Source: Paenibacillus peoriae (GTDB taxonomy: Bacteria > Bacillota > Bacilli > Paenibacillales > Paenibacillaceae). From it: a stretch of DNA of 64,000 nucleotides. The position numbers were made by a program, and so were the translations under genes. Below are positions 1 to 7,961 of this stretch, piece after piece. The stretch's first letter is position 1. Every line of letters starts with the position of its first letter. Location: NCBI RefSeq assembly GCF_022531965.1, contig NZ_CP092831.1, positions 1,082,001 to 1,146,000 of the forward strand, in the 5' to 3' direction. The notes beneath the pieces were generated by a model. That model was not told the origin of the DNA. It made no database searches and worked only from the letters and a program-made list of their open reading frames with translations.

Positions 1-2
1 AA

Positions 3-992
3 GGGGTACAAACGATGGTGGCTGAGAAAAAACATATGGGTAGCCGGGCTATTTTGCTATTATTCAAAAACGAACAGGCCGCTGTCGAGTATGTAGGCTA
101 CCCGACATTGGGCACGATCTACAGTCGGAGCGGGAGAGCTTTCTTTGAACAAAGCCTTGGGAAGCAAGTGCTGGAAAAGCTGAATGTGGATCTACGGACT
201 GCCGGATATTTTGAACGGAACCAGACGGATTTTGTGTTGCTGGATGCGGAAATTGTACCGTGGAATCTCAAGGCTCGGGAATTGATTGCTGCACAGTATG
301 CGCATGTGGGTGAAGCAGCTCTGCTGGATCGCAGTAAGCTGGTAGACAAGCTGAAGCAGGCGAAGGTTGCGGGCCGAGAGGTTGGAGACTGGTTGGAGGA
401 AATGGAACAGAAGTACGCGAATGCCGTGACGTTTCAAGAGGCTTTTCAAAAATATTGCTGGGATGTGGACGGTCTGGATGAGATTCGTATCGCACCGTTT
501 CATACGCTGGCACACAGCGGAAAGACTTTTTTCGACCATTCTCATATTTGGCATATGGAGCAAAACCGGGAGCTGGCTGGGCTGTCTTCCCTGTTTATGG
601 AGACAGAGTATCGCGTGATCACGGACGAAGCAAGCGAGGAAGAGGTCATTCGTTGGTGGAACGAGATGACAGAGGATGGTCATGAGGGGATTGTGATCAA
701 GCCGGAACGCTTTTTGATGAAAAATCGGGACAAGATGATTCAGCCTGCAATCAAGGTGAGAGGCCGGAAGTATTTGCACATCATTTACGGTATGGATTAT
801 CTTGCCCCTGAGAATTTAAAGCGTCTGAAGCAGCGTCGAACGAACAAAAAGGAGCGTCATGCCCTGATGGAAGGAGCGCTTGGTATGGAAGGCGTGGAAC
901 GTTTTGTCCGCAAGGATACGGTAGATCGTATTCATGAATGCGTCCTTGCCGCACTATCTCTGGAATCAGAGCCGATTGATCCAAGATTGTAG
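3..992 (+). CDS. Pnkp-type polynucleotide kinase-phosphatase, ligase (adenylyltransferase) domain, 5'-truncated
   Basis: The reading frame is open from base 3 and has no ribosome site before the first ATG (15), so this is the 3' part of a gene beginning outside the window. Near its left end it has EKKHMGSRA, a KxxG nucleotidyltransferase motif I; the Lys at bases 30-32 would be the AMP-accepting residue. Downstream are GIVIKP (bases ~687-704) and IKVRGRKY, which fit the later nucleotidyl-binding motifs. Order and sequence match the C-terminal ligase domain of bacterial Pnkp, which with Hen1 repairs cleaved tRNA and other RNAs. The kinase and phosphatase domains should lie upstream and cannot be seen. 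tatD follows 20 bases later and may be cotranscribed. An orphan ATP-dependent ligase is a less likely alternative. Confidence 0.85.
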   Translation, partial: GVQTMVAEKKHMGSRAILLLFKNEQAAVEYVGYPTLGTIYSRSGRAFFEQSLGKQVLEKLNVDLRTAGYFERNQTDFVLLDAEIVPWNLKARELIAAQYAHVGEAALLDRSKLVDKLKQAKVAGREVGDWLEEMEQKYANAVTFQEAFQKYCWDVDGLDEIRIAPFHTLAHSGKTFFDHSHIWHMEQNRELAGLSSLFMETEYRVITDEASEEEVIRWWNEMTEDGHEGIVIKPERFLMKNRDKMIQPAIKVRGRKYLHIIYGMDYLAPENLKRLKQRRTNKKERHALMEGALGMEGVERFVRKDTVDRIHECVLAALSLESEPIDPRL

Positions 993-1012
993 TTTGCGAG
1001 GGAGGGATTGAG

Positions 1013-1810
1013 ATGGAAAGGGGTACACCGTTAATTGATATTGGTGTGAACTTGATGCATCGTTCGTTTCATGCAGATCGGGAACAGGTGGTAGAGAGAG
1101 CCGCGGCTGTAGGGATTTCACCGCTGATTATTACCGGGACCAGTGTCCGCAGCAGTCGGGAAGCTTCTCAGTATGCAGCGCGTTATCCGGGCAAGCTGTA
1201 TGCGACAGCTGGCGTGCATCCCCATGATGCCAAAGACTGCAGTGCAGACACGATTCAGCAGCTCCGCCAGTTGGCGGGTCAGCCGCAGGTCGTATCCATA
1301 GGGGAATGCGGATTGGACTATAACCGTGATTTTTCGCCACGTGATGTGCAGCGCCGATGGTTTGGCGAGCAAATCCAACTGGCGGGTGAGCTGAAAATGC
1401 CGTTATTTCTGCATGAACGAGATGCACATGAGGACTTTGTCGCTATGCTTCGGGAGTATCAAGGGCTTGTCGATAAAGCGGTAGTGCATTGTTTTACCGG
1501 CACGGAACAGGAATTGCGTACGTATGTAGAAATGGGACTGTATATCGGAATCACCGGCTGGATTTGCGACGAACGGCGGGGGAAGCATCTGCGTGAACTG
1601 GTCAGAGATATTCCCTTGGACCGTCTGATGATTGAAACGGATGCTCCATTTTTGACCCCGCGTAATTTGCCTGTGAAGCCTAAAGAAGGGCGTAATGAGC
1701 CCATGTATCTCGCTCACATTGCTGCTACGATAGCCGAATGTACAGGTCGAAGCATGATGGAGATCGAAATCGCGACGACGGAAACGGCTAAACGTTTCTT
1801 CGGATTATAG
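1013..1810 (+). CDS. tatD: TatD family metal-dependent deoxyribonuclease
   Basis: A 265-residue TIM-barrel metallohydrolase with the TatD signatures in order: DIGVNL near residue 9, TAGVHPHD near 65, GECGLDYNRDFS near 101, HCFTGT near 160, GITGWICDERRG near 180 and ETDAPFLTPR near 210. The GVNL/CDERRG combination is closer to E. coli TatD itself than to the YcfH/YabD paralogues. TatD enzymes are Mg-dependent 3'-5' exonucleases acting in the cytoplasm, linked to DNA repair and quality control. The start is ATG at 1013 with GAGGGAGGGA just upstream. Its position 20 bases behind a nucleic-acid ligase suggests a shared transcript. Confidence 0.93.
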   Translation: MERGTPLIDIGVNLMHRSFHADREQVVERAAAVGISPLIITGTSVRSSREASQYAARYPGKLYATAGVHPHDAKDCSADTIQQLRQLAGQPQVVSIGECGLDYNRDFSPRDVQRRWFGEQIQLAGELKMPLFLHERDAHEDFVAMLREYQGLVDKAVVHCFTGTEQELRTYVEMGLYIGITGWICDERRGKHLRELVRDIPLDRLMIETDAPFLTPRNLPVKPKEGRNEPMYLAHIAATIAECTGRSMMEIEIATTETAKRFFGL

Positions 1811-1812
1811 GA

Positions 1813-1841
1813 TTGTCAAAGCCATAGATGTGGTATATATT
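1813..1841 (+). promoter_or_regulatory. SigA-type promoter for the TPP riboswitch leader
   Basis: TTGTCA at 1813-1818, a 17-base spacer and TATATT at 1836-1841 give a near-consensus housekeeping promoter. Transcription should begin around 1848, just before the riboswitch. Confidence 0.65.
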
Positions 1842-1861
1842 ATAGTGAATTAAAAAGCATT

Positions 1862-1955
1862 GTCGGGAGCTTGAGAAAGTCAGGCTGAGAGGGTGGCCCT
1901 TGCCACTGACCGTGAAATCTGATCTGGGTAATGCCAGCGTAGAGAAACCAAGAAC
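1862..1955 (+). promoter_or_regulatory. TPP (thi-box) riboswitch aptamer
   Basis: The conserved thi-box elements are in order: CTGAGA at ~1884, then CTGATCTGGGTAATGCCAGC and CGTAGAGAAA at ~1919-1947. The P1 closing strands could be CTTG (~1870) and CAAG (~1949). TPP riboswitches bind thiamine pyrophosphate and turn off downstream thiamine genes. An intrinsic terminator (2130-2168) lies between aptamer and ykoE, so control by premature termination is likely. Confidence 0.93.
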
Positions 1956-2129
1956 ACTATACAGGAATGCCGCTTTTTTTTGCGGTTGTCGATAGATTCA
2001 ATGTATGTCCTAGCATTTTACCTTGATCCTGACTTGGCTGGGTATCAGTGTAGTAGTTTAGACTACTGGTTATATAAGGCATATCGACGAATGATGTTTT
2101 GTATGGTGCTTCACCTTTTACTGCGCATA

Positions 2130-2168
2130 AAGCTTGCCTGGAGATTCAGCTCCAGACAAGCTTTTTTT
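2130..2168 (+). terminator. Intrinsic terminator of the riboswitch expression platform
   Basis: AAGCTTG-C-CTGGAG and CTCCAG-A-CAAGCTT form a 13-pair stem with one internal mismatch around a six-base loop, followed by seven Ts. It sits 46 bases before the ykoE start, where a ligand-controlled terminator is expected. It is about 175 bases past the aptamer, so the antiterminator partner is not obvious by eye. Confidence 0.85.
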
Positions 2169-2213
2169 CATGGCCAAGAGGCCAACTATAAGGAAAAAGG
2201 GGAGCACGCAATA

Positions 2214-2810
2214 ATGAATACTGCTGTAAGAGCGTCCAAAGGGTTGAAACTGACGGATATTTTGGTCACGATTGTGATCGCTGTTGTGTTCGGGTTGATC
2301 TACAAAATATGGGGACCTGCCTATGATTTGATGAAACCATTGGGTCTACACGCCGAGCAACTGATGTATGGCATGTGGTTTATGGCAGGTACGTTTGCTT
2401 ATCTCATCATTCGCAAGCCGGGTGTTGCGATTTTGGCAGAGGTGGCAGCGGCAACGGTCAGTGCTTTTTTGGGAAGCGAATGGGGTATGTCCACCTTGTA
2501 CTATGGCCTGCTGCAAGGCTTGGGAGCGGAGCTGTTTTTTGCGGCTTTTCTGTATCGGAACGCAAACCTGTGGGTTGCTTCGCTAGCTGCGGCTGGGGCG
2601 GCTGTCACTTCTCTGATTTTAGACTTCAGCTACGGGTATATTGATCAGCTATCGACTTGGAACTATGTTTTGTATATTGGATTTCGGATGATTGGCAGTA
2701 TTGTGATTGCCGGGGTATTCGCGTTCTATCTGGCTAAGGCATTGGAGGTAACCGGAGTCACGCGAAGTTTGAGGCCTGCAACGGAACAAGATTATAAGGG
2801 GCTGGATTGA
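2214..2810 (+). CDS. ykoE: ECF transporter S component for thiamine precursor, YkoE
   Basis: A 198-residue integral membrane protein with about five or six hydrophobic segments, starting MNTAVRASKGLKLTDILVTI. It is the substrate-binding (S) subunit of an energy-coupling factor transporter, the Bacillus YkoE family for hydroxymethylpyrimidine/thiamine. The frame is open from 1980 but that stretch is riboswitch leader and terminator; ATG 2214 has AAGGAAAAAGGGGAG upstream and starts a membrane protein of normal length. It overlaps ykoD by one base (TGATG). The TPP riboswitch upstream and the ykoD/ykoC neighbours support thiamine-related uptake. The fourth Bacillus gene, ykoF (thiamine/HMP-binding), is not present here. 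Confidence 0.88.
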   Translation: MNTAVRASKGLKLTDILVTIVIAVVFGLIYKIWGPAYDLMKPLGLHAEQLMYGMWFMAGTFAYLIIRKPGVAILAEVAAATVSAFLGSEWGMSTLYYGLLQGLGAELFFAAFLYRNANLWVASLAAAGAAVTSLILDFSYGYIDQLSTWNYVLYIGFRMIGSIVIAGVFAFYLAKALEVTGVTRSLRPATEQDYKGLD

Positions 2811-4261
2811 TGAGCCGGGCAACCGAAGATGTGGTGGCTTCGATCACCCGGCTACGGTTGAAATTCCCCGGTGAGCAAGAGCTGCTTTTTCACAATATGT
2901 CTTTGTCTGTCCGCAAGGGGGAAAAGCTGCTGCTACTGGGACCGAGTGGATGCGGTAAATCAACACTGCTCCAAGTGTTAAGCGGTCTGATTCCACGCAC
3001 GATAGAAGTGCCTATGAAATGCGATGCTGCTGTAATCCCAAGTGTCTCAGGTATTGTATTTCAAGATCCTGATACGCAGTTCTGTATGTCATATGCAGAT
3101 GAGGAACTGGCTTTTGTGTTGGAAAATAATCAGGTTCCCCGGGAGCAGATGCGATCCCGTATTCGCGAGCTGCTGATACAGGTGGGTCTATCGACGGATG
3201 ATATACATATACCCATTGGCAGCATGTCACAGGGAATGAAGCAGCGGCTGGCGATTGCGTCTGTGCTGGCTATGGAGCCAGAAGTGCTTTTTCTGGATGA
3301 GCCCACGGCTTTGTTGGACGAGGAAGGCACTACACAGGTGTGGGATACCATTCGCAACATTTCGGTAGACCAGACACTGGTGATTGTGGAGCATAAAATT
3401 AATGAAATTGTCCATGATGTGGATCGGATTGTGGTGCTTTCTGCTCAAGGGGAGATCATTGCAGATGGAAGGGCCCAAGAAGTATTTCATGTGCACCGGC
3501 AGGCATTGTCCGAGTACGGCGTGTGGTATCCGGGAGTATGGAATGAAGCGTCTTCGCCACGTTGGAGTGAAGCAGTGACGCAACAGAATGGTGCGGGGAC
3601 TGATGTGCTGGAGCTGGAACATTTTAGCGGCCTCCGCGGTTTAAGTTCAGTGATTTATGTGGAGCATGCGCAGGTGAAGCCTGGCGACTGGATTGGCGTG
3701 GTTGGTGAAAACGGGGCTGGCAAAAGCTCGCTACTGCTCTCCATGATGCGCTTACTTCGCACACAGGGACGTTATAGCGTGCGCGGAATTGAGGCAGGCA
3801 GTACAGAACAACTGGCAGAGCGTATCGGGTTCGCGTTTCAAAATCCCGAGCTGCAATTTGTAGCGCATACCGTACGAAAGGAACTAGAGTATTCGTTACC
3901 CAAGAGCTTGTATACCGTTGAACAGTGCCGGGAACGGGTCGATCGGATGCTCGTACAGTTCGGACTGGAGCGGTTGGACGAGCGGCATCCGTATCAGCTT
4001 TCGTTAGGCCAAAAAAGGCGGTTGAGTATTGCTACGGCTATGATTCGTGAGCCGGAAGTGCTGCTGCTCGATGAACCGACCTTTGGGCAGGATGCGCGTA
4101 ATACCTTTGTCATGCTGGATATGTTGGAGCAGCTGAGAGCGGCGGGCACGGCCATTGTGATGGTCACCCATGACCCGGAAATTGTCCGTCGATATTGTAC
4201 CGATACATGGCGGATTCAGAAAGGGGAACTACAGTATGAACCTGTCCTTTCCCCATCATAA
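2810..4261 (+). CDS. ykoD: ECF transporter duplicated ATPase subunit, YkoD
   Basis: A 483-residue cytoplasmic protein with two fused ABC ATPase domains. The first has Walker A GPSGCGKST near residue 46, a signature-like MSQGMKQRL and Walker B VLFLDEPT; the second has GENGAGKSS near residue 300, SLGQKRRLSIA and VLLLDEPTFGQD. Two-domain ATPases of about 480-490 residues are typical of YkoD. It powers the YkoE/YkoC membrane pair. ATG 2810 overlaps the ykoE stop by one base; a TTG one codon earlier is possible but less likely. The tail overlaps ykoC by 26 bases, implying translational coupling. Confidence 0.9.
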   Translation: MSRATEDVVASITRLRLKFPGEQELLFHNMSLSVRKGEKLLLLGPSGCGKSTLLQVLSGLIPRTIEVPMKCDAAVIPSVSGIVFQDPDTQFCMSYADEELAFVLENNQVPREQMRSRIRELLIQVGLSTDDIHIPIGSMSQGMKQRLAIASVLAMEPEVLFLDEPTALLDEEGTTQVWDTIRNISVDQTLVIVEHKINEIVHDVDRIVVLSAQGEIIADGRAQEVFHVHRQALSEYGVWYPGVWNEASSPRWSEAVTQQNGAGTDVLELEHFSGLRGLSSVIYVEHAQVKPGDWIGVVGENGAGKSSLLLSMMRLLRTQGRYSVRGIEAGSTEQLAERIGFAFQNPELQFVAHTVRKELEYSLPKSLYTVEQCRERVDRMLVQFGLERLDERHPYQLSLGQKRRLSIATAMIREPEVLLLDEPTFGQDARNTFVMLDMLEQLRAAGTAIVMVTHDPEIVRRYCTDTWRIQKGELQYEPVLSPS

Positions 4262-5027
4262 AACATGGCTGCATCGCGTGAATCCGGGCCTAAAGCTCGT
4301 GATGTTTTCCATCCTGTTTGTGGTCGTTATAGTCATTCATGATCCGAATGTCATGTTTAATGTTGCGTGTGCTATGCTGTTGCTGCTTGTCTGGTCAGGC
4401 CATCCATGGAAGAGGCTGCTGCTATACGGGTCTCCCTTTATATTGGTGTTTATTTCAACTTCAACGGGCATGATGATGTTCGGCAAAGGGGTGACGACCT
4501 GGTGGACATGGGGCTTGATCCATGTGACGCAGGAAAGCTTTTACCGAGGCATGCATCTGGGCTTTCGTGCGCTGAGTATGGCTGCGGTAGGTTTGTTGTT
4601 TGGTTTAACGACTCGTCCAGTGGACCTTTTTTATTCACTGATGCAGCAATGGAAGCTCCCTCCGAAGTATGCATACAGCTTTTTGGCAGCCATGCGGTTG
4701 ATGCCTATGATGGTGGAGGAATTCCAGGCATTGAGACAAGCCCACCGTATTCGAGGTTTACATCAGCATGTGTCCAAATGGAATATGTATGCCACGCTTC
4801 GCAGGTATGCGATTCCGCTACTCGCTCAAAGTATTCGGCGTGCCCAGCGCATTGCTATTGCTATGGAAGCCAAGGGTTTTACCAATGAAACCAAGCGAAC
4901 GTATTATTATCCGATCGGCTATTCGGCTATAGATATTGTATTCATATTCTATTTTGTCGTCATGCTTACGCTGGCTTGGGGACTTGGGATTTGCTTTCCT
5001 TATGTAGGGGTGTGGGATGTACGTTAA
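4236..5027 (+). CDS. ykoC: ECF transporter transmembrane T component, YkoC
   Basis: A 263-residue membrane protein of the CbiQ/T-component family, with several hydrophobic helices and the A-R-x-x coupling motifs of the family (AMRLMPMM and HRIRGLH near residues 150-175; QSIRRAQRIAIAMEAKGF near 200-220). These loops connect to the ATPase. The frame is open from 4170, but ATG 4236 has AAAGGGGAAC upstream and yields a normal N-terminus (MNLSFPHHKTWLHRVNPGLK). It completes the ykoEDC transporter controlled by the TPP riboswitch. Confidence 0.88.
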   Translation: MNLSFPHHKTWLHRVNPGLKLVMFSILFVVVIVIHDPNVMFNVACAMLLLLVWSGHPWKRLLLYGSPFILVFISTSTGMMMFGKGVTTWWTWGLIHVTQESFYRGMHLGFRALSMAAVGLLFGLTTRPVDLFYSLMQQWKLPPKYAYSFLAAMRLMPMMVEEFQALRQAHRIRGLHQHVSKWNMYATLRRYAIPLLAQSIRRAQRIAIAMEAKGFTNETKRTYYYPIGYSAIDIVFIFYFVVMLTLAWGLGICFPYVGVWDVR

Positions 5028-5043
5028 TTGTTGTCAAAAGGCT

Positions 5044-5071
5044 TTGCCCGTTTTCTGCTCTGTGGTATATT
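5044..5071 (+). promoter_or_regulatory. Possible promoter of the metNIQ operon
   Basis: TTGCCC (5044-5049), a 16-base spacer and TATATT (5066-5071) resemble a SigA promoter about 95 bases before metN. The leader carries no S-box or T-box that I can recognise. Confidence 0.4.
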
Positions 5072-5101
5072 AATGCAATGGGAATTGACGGCTCGTACAG
5101 A

Positions 5102-5119
5102 CCCGCCTGGGCTGGCGGG
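5102..5119 (+). other. GC-rich leader hairpin before metN
   Basis: CCCGCC and GGCGGG flank a six-base loop. The downstream tract (TTATTACATTTT) is a weak U-run, so it may be a poor terminator for ykoEDC or a leader structure of metNIQ. Confidence 0.35.
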
Positions 5120-5166
5120 CTTATTACATTTTCCCTGAGAAATGGATCATCAGGAGGCCAGGTTTC

Positions 5167-5892
5167 ATGATTACGCTGCATCAGGTAAACAAGCATTATA
5201 CCACCTCAAGCGGCCAATTTCATGCGGTTCAATCCGTGTCCCTTCAAGTGGAGGAGGGGGAAATCCACGGTATTATAGGTGCCAGCGGTGCCGGTAAGTC
5301 TACCTTGCTCCGGTTGATGAATGTATTGGAAAGGCCGGATGAGGGAAACGTGGTTGTGAACGGGGAAGATCTGACTCGCATGCCGGAAAAACGTCTCCGT
5401 GAAGCGCGGCGATCCATAGGGATGATTTTTCAGCATTATCATCTTGTTCACAATCGGACGGTCAGTGGAAATGTAGCAATGCCGTTGGAGCTGTCAGGTG
5501 TCGCGAAAAAAGAGAGAGCAGAACGTGTGCGCGAATGCTTGCAATTCGTCGGTTTAGCTGATAAAGCAGAACAGTATCCGGCACAATTGAGCGGAGGCCA
5601 AAAGCAACGTGTAGCGATAGCCAGAGCGCTGGCGAATCTACCTGCGGTGCTGCTGTGTGATGAGCCGACCTCGGCCCTTGATCCGCAGACGACCGCGGAT
5701 ATTCTGGGCGTGTTACGGGAGATCAACCGTGAACTGGGAGTTACCATTGTAATTGTAACGCACGATATGGACGTGGTACGCAACATTTGTACCCATGTAT
5801 CAGAAATGCGGGATGGACAGCTGCTTTCCACGCAACGTGTAGCTGACGCTGCGGTAGGTTCAACAGCGAAAGCAGGTGAAGCTGATGAATGA
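5167..5892 (+). CDS. metN: Methionine ABC transporter ATP-binding protein, short form
   Basis: A 241-residue ABC ATPase with Walker A GASGAGKST near residue 38, Q-loop MIFQHYHL near 87, signature [15 protein letters not shown] near 140 and Walker [14 protein letters not shown] near 160. It resembles MetN (RRSIGMIFQHYHLVHNRTV, EINRELGVTIVIVTHDMDVV) and sits with metI and metQ. Typical MetN is about 340 residues and ends in a NIL/ACT domain that binds methionine for transinhibition; here only about 20 non-ABC residues follow, so that domain is missing. The start has AGGAGG upstream. It overlaps metI by 8 bases. The solute could be methionine or a related D-, oxidised or derivatised form. Confidence 0.85.
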   Translation: MITLHQVNKHYTTSSGQFHAVQSVSLQVEEGEIHGIIGASGAGKSTLLRLMNVLERPDEGNVVVNGEDLTRMPEKRLREARRSIGMIFQHYHLVHNRTVSGNVAMPLELSGVAKKERAERVRECLQFVGLADKAEQYPAQLSGGQKQRVAIARALANLPAVLLCDEPTSALDPQTTADILGVLREINRELGVTIVIVTHDMDVVRNICTHVSEMRDGQLLSTQRVADAAVGSTAKAGEADE

Positions 5893-6556
5893 AATGCTGA
5901 GCATCATTGCGCAATATCAGTCTGAGATATGGAAAGCCATCGGAGAGACGTTTATCATGGTAGGGATTTCCATCGCAGCAGCTGTACTGTTAGGGCTTCC
6001 GGCAGGAACGATTTTGTATTTGTGCGGCAAAGGTCAAAAATATGAAAATCGACTGCTGTTCACCCTATTGAACAGTGTGGTCAATGTCATCCGCTCGTTC
6101 CCGTTTTTGCTGCTCGTCGTGTTTATGATTCCATTTACACGTCTGGTCGTAGGGACGGCGCTGGGTACGATGGCTGCTACGGTTCCCTTGTCAGTGGTGG
6201 CCATCGCCTATTATTCGAGGCTGGTGGAGCAATCATTGCTTGAGGTGCCGAAGGGTGTAATTGAAGCCGCTACTTCTATGGGGGCATCCACTCTTCAGCT
6301 TATCTTCAAATTTCTGTACGTGGAAGCTCGTTCTGGGCTTGTACTGGGTTTGACCACGTCCACCATTAGCTTCATCTCCTACTCCACGGTGATGGGCATT
6401 GTGGGTGGCGGCGGGGTAGGCGATTTTGCCATCCGCTACGGTTACCAGCGTTTTGAAACAGGCTTGATGGCGTTCACCATCGTCGTCATGATTATTTTCG
6501 TACAAACGATCCAGTTCACCGGAAGCACCATATCCCGCCGGATCGACAAGCGGTAA
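5885..6556 (+). CDS. metI: Methionine ABC transporter permease
   Basis: A 223-residue permease with about five membrane helices and the BPD_transp_1 ATPase-contact loop (EVPKGVIEAATSMGASTLQL, residues ~120-140). Length and sequence fit the MetI family. The frame extends up to GTG 5876, but ATG 5885 (MNEMLSII) has AGGTG upstream and overlaps the metN end, consistent with coupling. With MetN and MetQ it forms a methionine-type importer. Confidence 0.88.
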   Translation: MNEMLSIIAQYQSEIWKAIGETFIMVGISIAAAVLLGLPAGTILYLCGKGQKYENRLLFTLLNSVVNVIRSFPFLLLVVFMIPFTRLVVGTALGTMAATVPLSVVAIAYYSRLVEQSLLEVPKGVIEAATSMGASTLQLIFKFLYVEARSGLVLGLTTSTISFISYSTVMGIVGGGGVGDFAIRYGYQRFETGLMAFTIVVMIIFVQTIQFTGSTISRRIDKR

Positions 6557-6631
6557 ATGGTTTATGAATCTCTTCATTAACACTTGCACCGCCCACTATG
6601 GGAAATAAAAATGACTTTACAGTGCCTCCAA

Positions 6632-6698
6632 AGCGGAGCGGGCAGAATTGTTCTGGAGAAGCGTCAGCGATCGGAAGAACAATCTGCACGCGAAGCGG
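6632..6698. repeat. Dispersed palindromic element, short copy
   Basis: The two ends are imperfect inverted repeats: GCGGGCAGAATTGTTCT (6638-6654) against AGAACAATCTGCACGC (6676-6691), read as a cruciform or RNA hairpin. The same end sequences recur at 51517-51646 with extra material in the middle. The element lies inside the metI-metQ gap, making it 202 bases, unusual for this operon. It encodes no protein. Confidence 0.75.
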
Positions 6699-6758
6699 CT
6701 ATGCTGTAACTCATTTTTATCTTCCCGATCACAACTAATTTTGGAGGTTCCACATCGA

Positions 6759-7616
6759 ATGAGTCGGAAAAACAACATGAAAACGAACTTGAAATTACTT
6801 ACACTATTTGCTGTCGTTATGCTACTGGTTGCCGGATGCGGTGGTCAAAAGCAGGCTGCACAAGAAACACAGTCCAAAGAAGCGACTTCCCAAAAAGAAG
6901 TGACCCTGAAAATAGCGACGCTCATCCCACCGATGACAGATGTGCTGGATATCGTGAAGCCGCTGCTTAAACAGGACGGAGTCAATCTGGAAATCGTCGT
7001 GCTTTCAGACAATATCCAACCGAACAACGCATTGGCAAGCCATGAAGTGGATGCTAACTTCTTTCAGCATGCTCCTTTTATGCAACAATATAATGAAAGC
7101 AACAAGTCTGATTTGGTAGCGATAAAACCAATTTACAACGCCATTTATGGTGCGTACTCCAAAAAATACAAGAACGTTAAAGACCTGCCCGAAGGTGCGA
7201 CTATTGCCATTGCCAATGACCCGGCCAATACAGGACGTTCTTTGGTAATGATGGAGCAAAACGGTTTGATCAAGCTTAAAGAAGGTGTAGGCTATAATGC
7301 TACACAGGCTGATATTATTGAGAATAAGAAAAAGTTTGTGTTTAAAGAAGTGGATTTGTTGATGCTGGCGCGCTCACTGGATGATGTGGACATGGCTGCC
7401 ATGTATCCCGCATATGCCAAGCCGCTCGGTCTGACACCGAAGAAGGACGCGCTGATTACCGAAAAAGACGATACGCACTTTGCCATTAATCTGGTAGCGC
7501 GTAAGGATAATGCAGATTCCGATGCCATTCAAAAGCTGGCAAAGCGAATGACCGGACCGGAAGTGCGTAAATTTTTTGAGGACAATTACAAGGATAGCGT
7601 TGTTCCAGCATTTTAA
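6759..7616 (+). CDS. metQ: Methionine-binding lipoprotein MetQ
   Basis: A 285-residue lipoprotein of the NlpA/MetQ family: signal peptide with lipobox LLVAGC, lipidated Cys27, then the NlpA fold with KIATLIPPMTDVLDIVKPLL near residue 45, NDPANTGRS near 150 and a C-terminus ending VVPAF. It captures the solute outside the membrane and hands it to MetI. The frame is open from 6648, but that part crosses the palindromic repeat; ATG 6759 has TTGGAGG upstream and gives a correct signal peptide. A methionine sulfoxide or D-methionine preference cannot be excluded. Confidence 0.88.
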   Translation: MSRKNNMKTNLKLLTLFAVVMLLVAGCGGQKQAAQETQSKEATSQKEVTLKIATLIPPMTDVLDIVKPLLKQDGVNLEIVVLSDNIQPNNALASHEVDANFFQHAPFMQQYNESNKSDLVAIKPIYNAIYGAYSKKYKNVKDLPEGATIAIANDPANTGRSLVMMEQNGLIKLKEGVGYNATQADIIENKKKFVFKEVDLLMLARSLDDVDMAAMYPAYAKPLGLTPKKDALITEKDDTHFAINLVARKDNADSDAIQKLAKRMTGPEVRKFFEDNYKDSVVPAF

Positions 7617-7655
7617 TTAAATAAGTATTGAAACATTATTTATGATGATATTTGA

Positions 7656-7720
7656 CCTGTATAATGGAGTGAAGTCTGTGAAGAGCAGATGGTCTCCCTT
7701 GTGCAGGTTTTTTTCTTTTT
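7656..7720 (+). terminator. Intrinsic terminator after metNIQ
   Basis: CCTGTATAATGGAG (7656-7669) pairs with CTCCCTTGTGCAGG (7694-7707) through Watson-Crick and G-U pairs with one mismatch, followed by a long T-rich run. Confidence 0.65.
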
Positions 7721-7858
7721 CATCCTTAATATGGATAAATTTCATCGAAATCAGGGTACAAAGTCTTATTTTTTAAGATTTTAGTGTATTACAGCATTAT
7801 GAATTTTGGTCATAAAGGGTGATGGAGTAATGATAAGGAACCTATTAAAATAAATATA

Positions 7859-7872
7859 CGAACAAACATTCG
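7859..7872. promoter_or_regulatory. SOS (LexA/DinR)-box-like palindrome
   Basis: CGAACAAACATTCG is close to the Gram-positive LexA box (CGAAC-N4-GTTCG), differing at one core position (ATTC for GTTC). It lies about 90 bases before the 7962 gene in AT-rich DNA. The rest of the 7721-7961 gap shows nothing clear. Confidence 0.3.
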
Positions 7873-7961
7873 TTTTCGATTTCGTTAACGGTGTTTTAAA
7901 TGGGTCAAAAAATTCAGCTGACAACGGGTCAAAAGCGTGAATAAAAAGGAAGGGGAACGAC

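Noticed and set aside
192..779. 195-codon minus-strand ORF opposite the Pnkp gene
   Set aside because: Antisense shadow of a recognised gene with no ribosome site or family features.
1980..2213. N-terminal extension of YkoE from ATG 1980
   Set aside because: This stretch contains riboswitch leader and a strong terminator and has no ribosome site; ATG 2214 gives a normal protein.
5028..5166. S-box (SAM) riboswitch before metNIQ
   Set aside because: Looked for the conserved S-box core and did not find it; only a simple hairpin is present.
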